The notes below the pieces were generated by a model, which saw nothing but the letters and a program-made list of their open reading frames with translations, had not been told where the DNA came from and made no database searches. DNA of 64,000 nt, from NCBI GenBank assembly GCA_020633315.1, contig JACKDV010000015.1:124001-188000 (forward strand), read 5' to 3'. The stretch is from Myxococcales bacterium. Lineage in GTDB: Bacteria > Myxococcota_A > Polyangia > Nannocystales > Nannocystaceae. Position numbers and translations under genes: made by a program. How positions within the stretch are numbered: the first letter of the stretch is position 1; each line of letters starts with the position of its first letter. Below, in pieces: positions 28,126 through 37,688 of the stretch.

Positions 28126-28263
28126 CTGCCGCAGCTTGGGGGACGAGGACTCGATGCGCCGGCGGACCACGACGAGCACCTCCTCGACCTCGGGATCGGC
28201 CAGCGCCTGCTGCAGGACGCCCTGCCCGATCAACCCGGTGGCTCCGAAGACGACGATCCTCAT
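28118..28263 (-). pseudogene. NAD(P)-binding epimerase-like protein, 5' fragment
   Basis: Read leftward from ATG 28263 (preceded by GGGAG): MRIVVFGATGLIGQGVLQQ shows a Rossmann glycine motif (GATGLIGQG), then VLVVVRRR and SSPKLRQLV. Coding character ends at 28118. The next expected segment for this family of short atypical NAD(P)-binding proteins (HEDFMDLEPLADEL) is found at 50783 on the plus strand. The joined gene is 672 bases, 224 codons. What is left here is 48 native residues and the dinucleotide-binding motif only. Confidence 0.88.
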
Positions 28264-28414
28264 GCGCGATGCTCCCGTGTCCGTCCGAGGCGGGATCATG
28301 GGCCTCGACGACGAGCATGGCCAGCACACGCTCGATCGGAGCGGCGCGAGCGGGCCGACGGCGTCGTGCCACCCCGATCGAGGCGCCCGAGTGCCTCGAG
28401 GCGGGCCCGGGACC

Positions 28415-28972
28415 CTACATCGCGTGGGAGCGGCAGCCGCCTCCCGAGGACGAGGGGCGACGGGGCGCGAACACGTCGAGGCCGACCCAGTTGAGGGGAT
28501 CGAGCGGGCTCACGCGGCCGTTGGGGTTGTCGAGCATCAGCGGCACGCCCTCGTGCCAGTACTCCACGTAGCGGGAGTACGACTTCCACAGGCTCTCCCA
28601 GGTCTCGTCGAGGTGCAGCAGCTCGAAGTGCAGGTGCGAGACGCCGTTGCCCCCGGTGCCGGTGCTGCTCACGTAGCCGATGGTCGCGCCCTTGAGCACG
28701 AGCAGGCCCGCGGTCACCGGCGAATTGGCGGTCATGTGGGCGTAGAGCGTGTAGCGGTAGGGCGGCTCGGTGGGGCCGCTGTGCCGGACGATCGCGATGT
28801 TTCCGTAGGTGGGGTCGAAGCCCAGCCCGACCACGGTGCCCACGGCGGCCACGGGGATCGCCGTGCCCTCGTCGGCGAGGAAGTCGACGCCCGCGTGCAC
28901 GCGACCGTCGTGCATGACCCCGTACTCGTAGGAACCCCGCGTGAACCCCGGTCCCGGATCGTAGACGCTCAT
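28415..28972 (-). CDS. M23-family metallopeptidase (LytM-like)
   Basis: A 185-residue protein that is nearly all LytM domain. The zinc ligands are present: the HAGVD motif (H-x3-D, about residue 27) and the HLHFE motif (H-x-H, about residue 117), with YAHM between them. Such enzymes cut glycine or peptide cross-links in peptidoglycan. No signal peptide is seen at the chosen ATG (MSVYDPGPGF), so it is either cytoplasmic, exported otherwise, or starts upstream. The C-terminus is Ser/Gly-rich. It lies inside the inverted block and was next to the epimerase gene before inversion. Confidence 0.85.
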   Translation of the reverse strand: MSVYDPGPGFTRGSYEYGVMHDGRVHAGVDFLADEGTAIPVAAVGTVVGLGFDPTYGNIAIVRHSGPTEPPYRYTLYAHMTANSPVTAGLLVLKGATIGYVSSTGTGGNGVSHLHFELLHLDETWESLWKSYSRYVEYWHEGVPLMLDNPNGRVSPLDPLNWVGLDVFAPRRPSSSGGGCRSHAM

Positions 28973-29108
28973 CGATCCTTCAAGTGTCCCCGGGGCGGCG
29001 GTGGTTCACGCGATCGGCCGAGACGGCGCCAATGGTCGTTCCTGCCCGCCCCCGGCCCCCAGTGGCCGGTGCGGAGAGCACGCGAGGTCGCGGCTGCCGA
29101 GCCCCCGC

Positions 29109-30029
29109 TCAGGGAAGGCGACAGGTACCGAGGTGCTCGAGGCCCTCGGGGGCGGTGCCCATGGGGTAGACCGGCTCGCAGATCATCGCGGGATCGAGAC
29201 CCGCGCACAGCGTCGCGCCGCTGCCATCGAGGTGGTCGCAGTAGGGCGTGCAGCAGCCGGGCGTGGCACAGCCGGGGTAGTCGGCCATCGGGGCGCAGCG
29301 GCCGTCGGGGGCGCAGTTGTAGTCGTCGTCGCAGGGATCGCCGGGCGGCCCGGGCTCCTCGCCGATGAAGGTCAGGCACAGGTAGTCGCCGTCGATCGGA
29401 ATGCAGGCCTCGCCCTCCGCACAGTCGGGGGCCAGGGGGTCGCAGCGCTCGAGGCACAGGATGAGGTAGCCGTCGTTGGCGATCTGGCAGGCGGTGCCGG
29501 GCGGGCACTGGGGATCGCGCTCGTCGCCGCTGCACAGGGCGATGCACTCGCCCTGCAGGGTCTCGATGTCCACGTTCCAGCACATCGAGCCGAGCTCGCA
29601 GGTGTCGAGGCCGCTGACGGGGCTGCCCTCGACCTCGCAGGGATCGCCGGGCGAGCCGGGCTCGGGGTCGATGGGAGAGCAGCGCGAGGCGTTCCACGCG
29701 GGGCCGCCGTCGTTGGCCCAGGGCATGCACTTCTCGCCGGGGCAGCAGTCCTGCGCCCACAGGCTGCACTCGTACAGGGACCTGCCGCCGCCGCAGCCCC
29801 CGAAGTCGGGGTCGGCGATGAAGGGGTTGCCGGTGGTGTCGCTGCCGCTCGAGTCCAACCCGGTGGTGACCACGGAGCTCGTGCCGGTGGTCGGCGTGGT
29901 GCCCTGGCCGGTGGCGTCGGTGCCCGCGGTGGCGTCGCTCGTGGTGGTCTCGTCCTGGGGCTGCGGCCGTACTCGGGGGCCACAGCCGAGCACGAGCACG
30001 AGGGCGAGCGGGAGGCGAGCGCCATGCAT
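29109..30029 (-). CDS. secreted Cys-rich lipoprotein
   Basis: With the ATG at 30029 (MHGARLPLALVLVLGC) the protein is a 306-residue lipoprotein. A Thr/Ser linker of about 55 residues precedes a region with about 28 Cys arranged in short repeats such as CCPGEKCMPW, GSPGDPCEVEG, GEACIPI and GPPGDPCDDDYNCAPDGRC. The PGDPC repeats recall EB/Dickkopf-like modules of Nannocystineae surface proteins. It is probably heavily disulfide-bonded at the cell surface. No enzymatic motif is recognised. Confidence 0.8.
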   Translation of the reverse strand: MHGARLPLALVLVLGCGPRVRPQPQDETTTSDATAGTDATGQGTTPTTGTSSVVTTGLDSSGSDTTGNPFIADPDFGGCGGGRSLYECSLWAQDCCPGEKCMPWANDGGPAWNASRCSPIDPEPGSPGDPCEVEGSPVSGLDTCELGSMCWNVDIETLQGECIALCSGDERDPQCPPGTACQIANDGYLILCLERCDPLAPDCAEGEACIPIDGDYLCLTFIGEEPGPPGDPCDDDYNCAPDGRCAPMADYPGCATPGCCTPYCDHLDGSGATLCAGLDPAMICEPVYPMGTAPEGLEHLGTCRLP

Positions 30030-30079
30030 GCGAGCATGATGAACGACGACGCCGGCGGGGGCGAGCCCGGCGGGATCGC

Positions 30080-30550
30080 TCACTCGGTGGGGGCGGCTCG
30101 CTTGCGCTTGCGCGGGGTGACCGGGGTGCGGCGCAGGATGCCGGTGCGCGGGCAGACGTAGACGGGGCAGCGCCGCGACGACACGGGCTCCGCCCGCAGG
30201 TAGGCCCAGCCCGCGCCCGGCCGGTGGTGCGGCTTGCCGTCGATCATCATCACGTGGCGCGCCACGTAGTGCTCGGCGTGCTGCCAGATGTGCATCTGCA
30301 CGGCGTTGCGCGGGCTGATGTTGGCCCGCAGCTCGCCGTAGACCGCGTCCCAGGGGCGCCCGGCCTGCTGCCGCAGCCAGCGGCGCAGGGGTCCCAGGTG
30401 CTCATTGAGCGCCTTGGTGCCCCCGCGGTGGCGGCTGCTGCTCTCGAAGCGCGGCGCGTCCTCGAGCGGCCCCCGGTAGCGGCGGCGTCGCTTGGTCCGC
30501 ATCCCCCAGCGGGGGCGCTCGCACAGCACCTTGTCCATGTCGCGTCGCAT
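30080..30550 (-). CDS. conserved-looking hypothetical basic protein
   Basis: A 156-residue, strongly basic protein (RRDMDKVLCERPRWG at the start, RKRKRAAPTE at the end), without a signal or hydrophobic segment. The middle (PRNAVQMHIWQHAEHYVARHVMMIDG) is rich in His. It is on the same strand and 31 bases downstream of prfH, so it may belong to the RNA-repair operon and, being basic, might contact RNA. I do not recognise a family. An alternative ATG lies at 30538. Confidence 0.65.
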   Translation of the reverse strand: MRRDMDKVLCERPRWGMRTKRRRRYRGPLEDAPRFESSSRHRGGTKALNEHLGPLRRWLRQQAGRPWDAVYGELRANISPRNAVQMHIWQHAEHYVARHVMMIDGKPHHRPGAGWAYLRAEPVSSRRCPVYVCPRTGILRRTPVTPRKRKRAAPTE

Positions 30551-30581
30551 GAGCTCGTTCCTCGGTGGGCTCGGGAGGGCG

Positions 30582-31220
30582 TCAGGCAGGGACGATCGCG
30601 TCGGGGCGGCGCGGGTCGAGGCGCCAGCACATCACCGGCTCGCGGGTGAGCAGCTCGCGGCGCGCCTCCCAGGCGTCGCTGCTCGCACGATCCCGCTCGC
30701 GCTCCACGGTGTGCTCGGCCACCCGTCGGCGCAGGCAGGCCAGGGCCTCGATGCGGTTGCGGACCTGGCTGCGGTGGCGATCGCAGGTGGCCTGCAGGCC
30801 AGAGGGGCGATGGGTGATCTGCACCGCGGTGGCGCGCTTGTTCACGTTCTGACCGCCGGGGCCCCGCGAGCGCACGAAGCGGAGGTCGAGCTCGTGGCGT
30901 GGCAGCAGCGGCTCGGCGGGGGCACGGCCGTCGTCGAGCTCGACCGCGGCGAACCAGCGGCGGCGCGAACGAGGGCCGCGCAGCTCGGCGAGCAGCAGGT
31001 GGGTGCCGAGCAACTCGGGCATGCGACGCTCGAGGTCGGCGCTCACGCGCAGGGCCACCCGGCCCGGGGCCTCGCGCGCGCCGTGGTGCTCGACGCCGTG
31101 CACTGCCACGCCGCGCGCGAGCAGGTGCTCGCGCAGGGCCTCGGCGAGCATGGCCACGAAGTGGCGGGCCTCCACCGGGCCTCGCCCGGCGCTGATTCGA
31201 ATGGTGCGGATCTCACTCAT
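30582..31220 (-). CDS. prfH: peptide chain release factor-like protein PrfH
   Basis: A 212-residue class-I release factor homologue that lacks the codon-recognition domain. The peptidyl-tRNA hydrolysis motif GGQ is intact at residues 122-124 (SRGPGGQNVNKR). The length and its position directly behind rtcB are typical of PrfH, which acts on ribosomes damaged in the 16S decoding centre, after which RtcB religates the rRNA. Its ATG overlaps the rtcB stop in ATGA (31217-31220), so the two are translationally coupled. The association is known for the family; action here is inferred. Confidence 0.93.
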   Translation of the reverse strand: MSEIRTIRISAGRGPVEARHFVAMLAEALREHLLARGVAVHGVEHHGAREAPGRVALRVSADLERRMPELLGTHLLLAELRGPRSRRRWFAAVELDDGRAPAEPLLPRHELDLRFVRSRGPGGQNVNKRATAVQITHRPSGLQATCDRHRSQVRNRIEALACLRRRVAEHTVERERDRASSDAWEARRELLTREPVMCWRLDPRRPDAIVPA

Positions 31221-32446
31221 CGCTTCACCGTCACCTCGGGCACGAGCGCGGCCACGCGGGTGGCGATGCCAGCCCCCTCGAGGGCGGCCACCACGGGCTC
31301 GATCGGCTTGTAGACGTCGGGGTGCTCCTCCCACAGCAGCTCGCTGCGATCGCAGAGCACATGGCCCCCGCCCTTGCTGCGGCCCAGCTCGGCTCGGCGG
31401 TAGCGGTGGGCCAGGCGACCCTTGGCCTCGGCGCGGGGGATCTGTCGGCCCGCGCCGTGGGCCACCGAGCACAGGTGGGCCTCGTCGCCGCGGCCGCGGA
31501 GGATCCAGCTGGGCGCGCCGCGGCTGCCCAGGGTCACCGTCAGCTCGCCCGCGCGGGCGGGGGCGGCCCCCTTGCGGTGCACCCAGGCCGCCGCGGGATC
31601 GGAGCCACGCGACACGTCGTTGTGCACCAGGTCGAGGGTGCCGCCCACCCGATCGGCCCGGCCCGAGCCGACCGCCTCGAGCATGCGCCACACCAGCAGC
31701 GCGCGGTTGGCCTGGGCGAAGCGGCAGCAGCCGGCCAGCTCGCCGAGGTAGCGCGCCACCTCGTCGGGCTCGTGCAGCGAGCGCTCGCACCAGCGCTGGA
31801 TGAGCGCGTAGCCCAGCCCGCGCGAGCCCGAGTGGGCCAGCACCACGAAGGCGCCGCGGTGCAGGCCGGCCAGCGCCTCGTCCTCGAGCACGCGATCGAC
31901 CCGGGCCAGCTCCACGAAGTGGTTGCCGCCGCCGATGGTGCCCAGTGCCTCGCCGAAGCGAGGCTCTCGCAGCTCGTCGGGCAGCTCGGCGCTGGGGCCA
32001 TGGGTCTCGCCCCACGGCACCGAGCGCACCCACGCCCGGAATTCCTCCGGGCACTCGGGGAGCTCGGCCAGCCCCCGCGGCCCGCCGTGCCAGGCGGCCC
32101 GAAGCGCGGCGAGGGGATCGATCTCGAAGCCCGCCGGCTCGGCGGTAGCCCGATCGATGCGACGCAGCCGCTTGCCCACCGGCACCAGCCGGCGCGCCAC
32201 GGCCACGGTCACCCCACAGCCGGCATCGGAGCCGACCAGGCTCGGGTGCACGTGCGACACCGAGGCCGCCACCATCCCGATGGGGATCCCCGGACCGGGG
32301 TGAAGATCGGGCATCCCCACCGCCCGCACGCAGCCCGGCAGGCCGGCCACGCGATGGAGCTGAGACACCGCGTCCCCTTCGATGTGAACCCCGGGACCCT
32401 CGACCAACTCGATGGCCGCCGTCGGGGCAGAGAGTGGATTGCCCAT
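31217..32446 (-). CDS. rtcB: RtcB-family RNA ligase (RtcB2-type, PrfH-linked)
   Basis: A 409-residue GTP- and Mn2+-dependent ligase that joins 2',3'-cyclic-phosphate (3'-phosphate) and 5'-OH RNA ends. Conserved blocks are readable: RAVGMPDLHPG near the N-terminus, GSDAGCGVTVAVAR with the metal-binding Cys, GGGNHFVEL, and the C-terminal SVAHGAGRQIPR region holding the His that accepts GMP. It is the first gene of the leftward rtcB-prfH operon and is preceded by a sigma-54 type promoter at 32478-32463. The leader between the predicted start site and the ATG would be only about 5 bases, so the mRNA may be almost leaderless. It diverges from the RtcR-type activator gene. Confidence 0.94.
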   Translation of the reverse strand: MGNPLSAPTAAIELVEGPGVHIEGDAVSQLHRVAGLPGCVRAVGMPDLHPGPGIPIGMVAASVSHVHPSLVGSDAGCGVTVAVARRLVPVGKRLRRIDRATAEPAGFEIDPLAALRAAWHGGPRGLAELPECPEEFRAWVRSVPWGETHGPSAELPDELREPRFGEALGTIGGGNHFVELARVDRVLEDEALAGLHRGAFVVLAHSGSRGLGYALIQRWCERSLHEPDEVARYLGELAGCCRFAQANRALLVWRMLEAVGSGRADRVGGTLDLVHNDVSRGSDPAAAWVHRKGAAPARAGELTVTLGSRGAPSWILRGRGDEAHLCSVAHGAGRQIPRAEAKGRLAHRYRRAELGRSKGGGHVLCDRSELLWEEHPDVYKPIEPVVAALEGAGIATRVAALVPEVTVKR

Positions 32447-32462
32447 GATGCTCGCCCCCTGA

Positions 32463-32478
32463 GCACGACCCGTGCCAA
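32463..32478 (-). promoter_or_regulatory. sigma-54 promoter of rtcB-prfH
   Basis: On the minus strand TTGGCACGGGTCGTGC fits the -24/-12 consensus TGGCACG-N4-TTGC, with GG and GC separated by exactly ten bases. It faces rtcB and lies next to an RtcR-type, sigma-54-dependent activator gene, which makes it the expected target. Confidence 0.8.
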
Positions 32479-32500
32479 TCGAGGATCATTGGGGTTTTCG

Positions 32501-32568
32501 TTGGTATGGTGAGTAGTGCACCACTTTGGTATGGTGAGACTCGCACCGTTGATGGTGCGAGTCTCACC

Positions 32569-32573
<5 letters not shown>
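32501..32573. promoter_or_regulatory. three iterated upstream activator elements for the RtcR-type regulator
   Basis: The core ATGGTGAG-N4-GCACC occurs at 32506-32522 and 32531-32547 in direct orientation with a 25-bp period (each preceded by TTGGT), and inverted at 32570-32554. The last two form a perfect 17-bp inverted repeat (ATGGTGAGACTCGCACC) around a 6-base loop, ending on the activator's start codon. They are 25-110 bases upstream of the sigma-54 promoter, the usual distance for enhancer sites. Confidence 0.75.
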
Positions 32574-34080
<1,507 letters not shown>

Positions 34081-34095
34081 GCGGGCCGCGAGCGC

Positions 34096-34878
34096 TCAGC
34101 CCATCCCACTCAAGATGATCACCGCGATCGCAGCGTCGGCCACCACGTGGGCCACGAAGGGCGCCAGCAATCCGCCCGCGTGTCGTCGCAGCAGACCCAG
34201 CAGCACCGCCCAGCTCCCCGCCATCAGCACGCCCATCGGTCCGCGCGGCACCCCGTGGGCATGGGCCACGCCGAACGACAGCGCCTGCAGGCCCACCACC
34301 AGCACCGTCGAGCCCAGCACGCGCCCCAGCGCATCCTGCATCACGCCGCGCCAGATGAGCTCCTCGAGCGCCGCATTGACCAGGGCAAAGGCCACGCCGC
34401 CGATCACCAGCACGGCCAGCGGCACCTCGGGCACGTAGGCCGAGACCACGTCGCCGAGGTCGGGCTGCCACAGCGCCACCCACAGCCCCAGCGCCAGCGG
34501 GGTGATCGCCCCGGTGACCAGGGTGGCCGCCCACGGCAGCCGCCCGCGGCCCAGCGCGCCGGGACCCGGGCGGGCCGAGGGCGCGAGGCGACCCACGAGC
34601 GCGCTCATCAAGAGCGCCACCGCCATCACCACCTGCCACACGATCCCGGTGAGCATCATCCCCAGCAGGGCGGTCACCAGCACCAGCAGCGGGCGAGCCG
34701 AGGGCACCGGCCGCCATGCGCCGATCAGCGCGAGCACGGCGGCCGCCACCGCCACCCCGATCCGCCCGGCCAGCGGCGCCTGCGGTCCCATCACCCCCGC
34801 GGCCCCGAGCAGGACGAGCGCGGCCCCGATCAGGGCCAGGCTCTCGCCGCGGTGCTCGTCGGGCGCAGGCGGGGTCAC
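34096..34878 (-). CDS. CPBP-family intramembrane metalloprotease
   Basis: A 260-residue protein with about seven or eight hydrophobic helices. The CPBP (CAAX protease/bacteriocin-processing, Rce1-like) motifs are present in the C-terminal half: EELIWRG with the paired glutamates and Arg, FGVAHAHG, and a final HVVADA with the last His. Such proteases cut within the membrane; substrates range from prenylated proteins to bacteriocin precursors and cannot be predicted. It is seven bases downstream of the next leftward gene, so probably in an operon with it. Confidence 0.88.
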   Translation of the reverse strand: MTPPAPDEHRGESLALIGAALVLLGAAGVMGPQAPLAGRIGVAVAAAVLALIGAWRPVPSARPLLVLVTALLGMMLTGIVWQVVMAVALLMSALVGRLAPSARPGPGALGRGRLPWAATLVTGAITPLALGLWVALWQPDLGDVVSAYVPEVPLAVLVIGGVAFALVNAALEELIWRGVMQDALGRVLGSTVLVVGLQALSFGVAHAHGVPRGPMGVLMAGSWAVLLGLLRRHAGGLLAPFVAHVVADAAIAVIILSGMG

Positions 34879-34885
34879 GATCGAT

Positions 34886-36223
34886 CTACCGTGCCGACAG
34901 CCGCGAGAGCACCAGCCCCACGGGCACGCCCAGCGCCAGCCACCAGATCAGGAACGAGCGCTCCATCCCGTCGAGGGCCGCGTCGATCTCGTCCTCCACC
35001 GCCGAGGGCGCCCGCAGCTGACCCGCCTCGACCGCCGCCGGGGCGGCGAGCGACGCGGCCAGCTCCTCCTCGAGCGGCGGCAGGGTGTCGCGCGCGCTGC
35101 TGCGCTGGATCTGCATCGCGATGATCAGGCTGACGATCAGCGAGCCGCCCAGCGCCAGCAAGGTGATGGCCACCGCGTCGCCCCGCAGCGCCTCGAGCAG
35201 CCCGCCGCCGCCGCGCTCGCGACCCGCCGCCGACTGGCCGGTGCCGCCGATGTTCCCCGCCCGCGTGCGCCGGGGCATGGTGCTGCCGCTGGAGCCGGGC
35301 CCCTGGATGGGGGGCGGGGCCGCGTGCAGCATGGACCCCCGGGGCGGCTTGCTCAGCCCCACCGCCTCGAAGTCGAGCTCGATCGCCGCGCCGGGATCGC
35401 CGGGCCCCGGGCCCTTGAGACGCGCCGGGAGCTTGGGCGGCTCGGGCTCGGCCGACGGCCCCCCGATGTCGCCCAGCACAGACCCGCCCGAGCGACGCGC
35501 CTTGTCCTTGGGCTCCTTGGGCTTGGGCTTGCCGCTGCTGCCGGCCTCGGCCCGGCGGGGCTCGTCACGGGCGGGCTTGCTCGCCGCGGCCCGCTCGGGG
35601 CGGTGTGTCTCGTAGCCGCTGGGGCTCGGGGCCCGTGCCTCGCGTCGAGGCTCGCGGGGCGGCGGGGCCGGCAGCGCCTCGCCGATGCCCGGCGGTCCGC
35701 CCAGATCGTCGATCAGCGAGTGTGCCCCTGAGTCGCCCATCGGCAGCAGATCGAGCGGGTCGCCGGAGCCACGCGGGGCCGCCGGTCGCGTGGGCAGGGG
35801 CGTGCGCTTGCGGGCCCGCATCCGCCCCGCCTCGAGGTCGGGCTCCACGCTGGGCAGGGCGCCCCGCACCTCGCCCACCGTGGGCGGCGTGGCCGAGTCG
35901 TCGATGAGCCCGCCCACCGCCACGCCCACCTGACGGTCGGCGTCGGGCTTGAACACGGGGAACACGCCGCTGTCGTCCATCGCCAGGCGGAGGTCGACCA
36001 CCGCGCCGAGCATGGTGAGCTCCTGCGCCGCGCGCTCCGCCTCCGAGCGATCGAGGTTCACCAGCACCTCGACCTCCTCGTCACTCGCGAGCAGCCGCTC
36101 CACGTCCTCGCCGGGCAGGCTCGCGTAGTGGGCGAGCTCGGCGGCCACCATCACCAGGTTGGCGTGAGAGGGATCGCGGAGGCCGACGACCACCACGTCC
36201 CAGCGATCGTCCTGGGCGGGCAC
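34886..36223 (-). CDS. membrane protein with L12/ClpS-like N-terminal domain and long disordered linker
   Basis: The GTG at 36223 gives 445 residues. The first about 85 residues (DVVVVGLRDPSHANLVM ... ELTMLGAVVDLRL) have the alternating pattern and final 'AAQELTMLGAVV' helix-strand typical of the ribosomal L12 C-terminal/ClpS-like fold, which suggests a protein-binding adaptor. Next are about 260 residues rich in Pro, Arg, Lys and Glu, and two hydrophobic helices near the C-terminus (VAITLLALGGSLIVSLIIAM and FLIWWLALGVPVGLVLS). Fold assignment is by pattern only. It precedes the CPBP protease gene by seven bases. Confidence 0.7.
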   Translation of the reverse strand: MPAQDDRWDVVVVGLRDPSHANLVMVAAELAHYASLPGEDVERLLASDEEVEVLVNLDRSEAERAAQELTMLGAVVDLRLAMDDSGVFPVFKPDADRQVGVAVGGLIDDSATPPTVGEVRGALPSVEPDLEAGRMRARKRTPLPTRPAAPRGSGDPLDLLPMGDSGAHSLIDDLGGPPGIGEALPAPPPREPRREARAPSPSGYETHRPERAAASKPARDEPRRAEAGSSGKPKPKEPKDKARRSGGSVLGDIGGPSAEPEPPKLPARLKGPGPGDPGAAIELDFEAVGLSKPPRGSMLHAAPPPIQGPGSSGSTMPRRTRAGNIGGTGQSAAGRERGGGGLLEALRGDAVAITLLALGGSLIVSLIIAMQIQRSSARDTLPPLEEELAASLAAPAAVEAGQLRAPSAVEDEIDAALDGMERSFLIWWLALGVPVGLVLSRLSAR

Positions 36224-36509
36224 GGAGCCCGACTGTACGCGGTCCGGGATGGGAGCGCACCGCACCGCGCTCGACTCGGGGGTTTTTTGGCCCGCGATCC
36301 TGGCTGCCCGTATGCTCCGAGACCGGATGATCCGCCACCCTGCCCCCCGCTGCGCCCAGGCCCCGTGTACGCGGGTCTCGGGGGCCCCCGGGCGACGCGA
36401 TGACCCGCTCGCGTCCGGCCCGCGCCAGGATGTCACGCCCGTGGGGGATGCCGAGGCCGTCACCCGGCCCCGCCGGGCCCGTGCACGCCGCTTGCAGGGA
36501 CGTCGACCC

Positions 36510-37634
36510 ATGCGTGCCCCCGCGATCCTGGGCCTGGGCCTGGCCCTGAGCGCCGCCTTCGCCGTGGTCGGGCCTGGCGAGGCCCAGGCGCACCCCGGCG
36601 TGGAGGGCACCCGCAACCTCTCCATGGGCAGCATGGCCCGCGCCTCGTCCTTCGGGACCAACGCCGCGCTGGCCAACCCCTCCAACATGCCCTTCACCCA
36701 GACCTTCGCGCTCGAGCCCATCTACCAGCTCGGCGTGCAGGACCGCCGCCACGGCATCGGCTTCGTGATCATGGACTCGCTCAACAACCCGCGGATCTCC
36801 GTGGGCATGGGCTACCTGGTCATGCGGGGCTCTCCCACCGTCTCGTTCACCACCAGCGATCCGGTGCGCGTGCCCACCGACGGCTCCGAGCCCGATCTCA
36901 CCGAGGAGGTCGAGCTGGTGCACATCGCCCACCAGACCTTCGCCGCCATCAGCGTCACCGTGGTCAAGGGCTGGCTGGCGGTCGGGATCAAGCCCAAGTA
37001 CCAGTTCTCGAGCCTGCGCTTCCGCGACGACCAGGGCGTGGCCCAGGACGCCAACGAGCGCCTGAGCGCCTTCGGCCTCGACACCAGCGCCACCCTCAAC
37101 TTCGCCGGCTGGGCCGCGGTCGCGGTGGTGGCCAACAACCTCGTGGGCAACAACCCGCCGCCCTTCACCGACGAGCGCGAGCCCGAGCTCGAGGCCGCGG
37201 GCGCGGTGGCGGGCAGCGTGGACACCGGCACGCTGTCGGAGCTGTCGGACTACCCGCTCACCGTGGCGCACGGCCTGGCCGTGTTCCCGCTGCACCACCC
37301 CGACTTCAGCCTCAACTTCGACGGCGCCTACGACTTCAGCACCTACCACTTCGAGAAGCACACCCGCCTGATGTACGGCGGCAGCGCGGAGTTCGTGGTG
37401 GGCCCGGTGCCGCTGCGCTTCGGCACCCAGTGGGACGGCCGCGGCAAGGGGAGCGCCGACGATCGCTTCTACGTCTCGGGCGGCCTCGGCTACATCAAGC
37501 CGCCCAAGCTCGGCGGCGTGGGGGTGGACCTCGGCGTGGGCTTCCGGCAGCAGGTCACCGGGCCGCCGCTGGGCGATCGGCGGGAGACCGTCATCAGCTT
37601 CAACCTCGGCCTGCGGATCCGGCCCGACCTGTAG
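36510..37634 (+). CDS. outer-membrane beta-barrel protein
   Basis: The ATG at 36510 gives 374 residues with a Sec signal ending GEAQA. The mature protein has NAALANPSNM near its start, which recalls FadL/OmpP1 and related transport barrels, followed by alternating strands (TFALEPIYQLGV, ISVGMGYLVM, GWLAVGIKPKYQFSSL) and an end in NLGLRIRPDL. It probably sits in the outer membrane as a porin or lipid-transport channel. The upstream 286 bases (36224-36509), shared with the divergent leftward gene, show no clear promoter. Confidence 0.75.
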   Translation: MRAPAILGLGLALSAAFAVVGPGEAQAHPGVEGTRNLSMGSMARASSFGTNAALANPSNMPFTQTFALEPIYQLGVQDRRHGIGFVIMDSLNNPRISVGMGYLVMRGSPTVSFTTSDPVRVPTDGSEPDLTEEVELVHIAHQTFAAISVTVVKGWLAVGIKPKYQFSSLRFRDDQGVAQDANERLSAFGLDTSATLNFAGWAAVAVVANNLVGNNPPPFTDEREPELEAAGAVAGSVDTGTLSELSDYPLTVAHGLAVFPLHHPDFSLNFDGAYDFSTYHFEKHTRLMYGGSAEFVVGPVPLRFGTQWDGRGKGSADDRFYVSGGLGYIKPPKLGGVGVDLGVGFRQQVTGPPLGDRRETVISFNLGLRIRPDL

Positions 37635-37688
37635 GCGCGCGCGGCCTCGCGCGGCGGATCCAAGGCGGGCTCGCCCCGAGGGGCTCGC

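Noticed and set aside
26635..28494. A 619-residue VCBS protein read straight through the breakpoint
   Set aside because: The last about 120 codons are antisense to the epimerase fragment, so the tail is not a native C-terminus.
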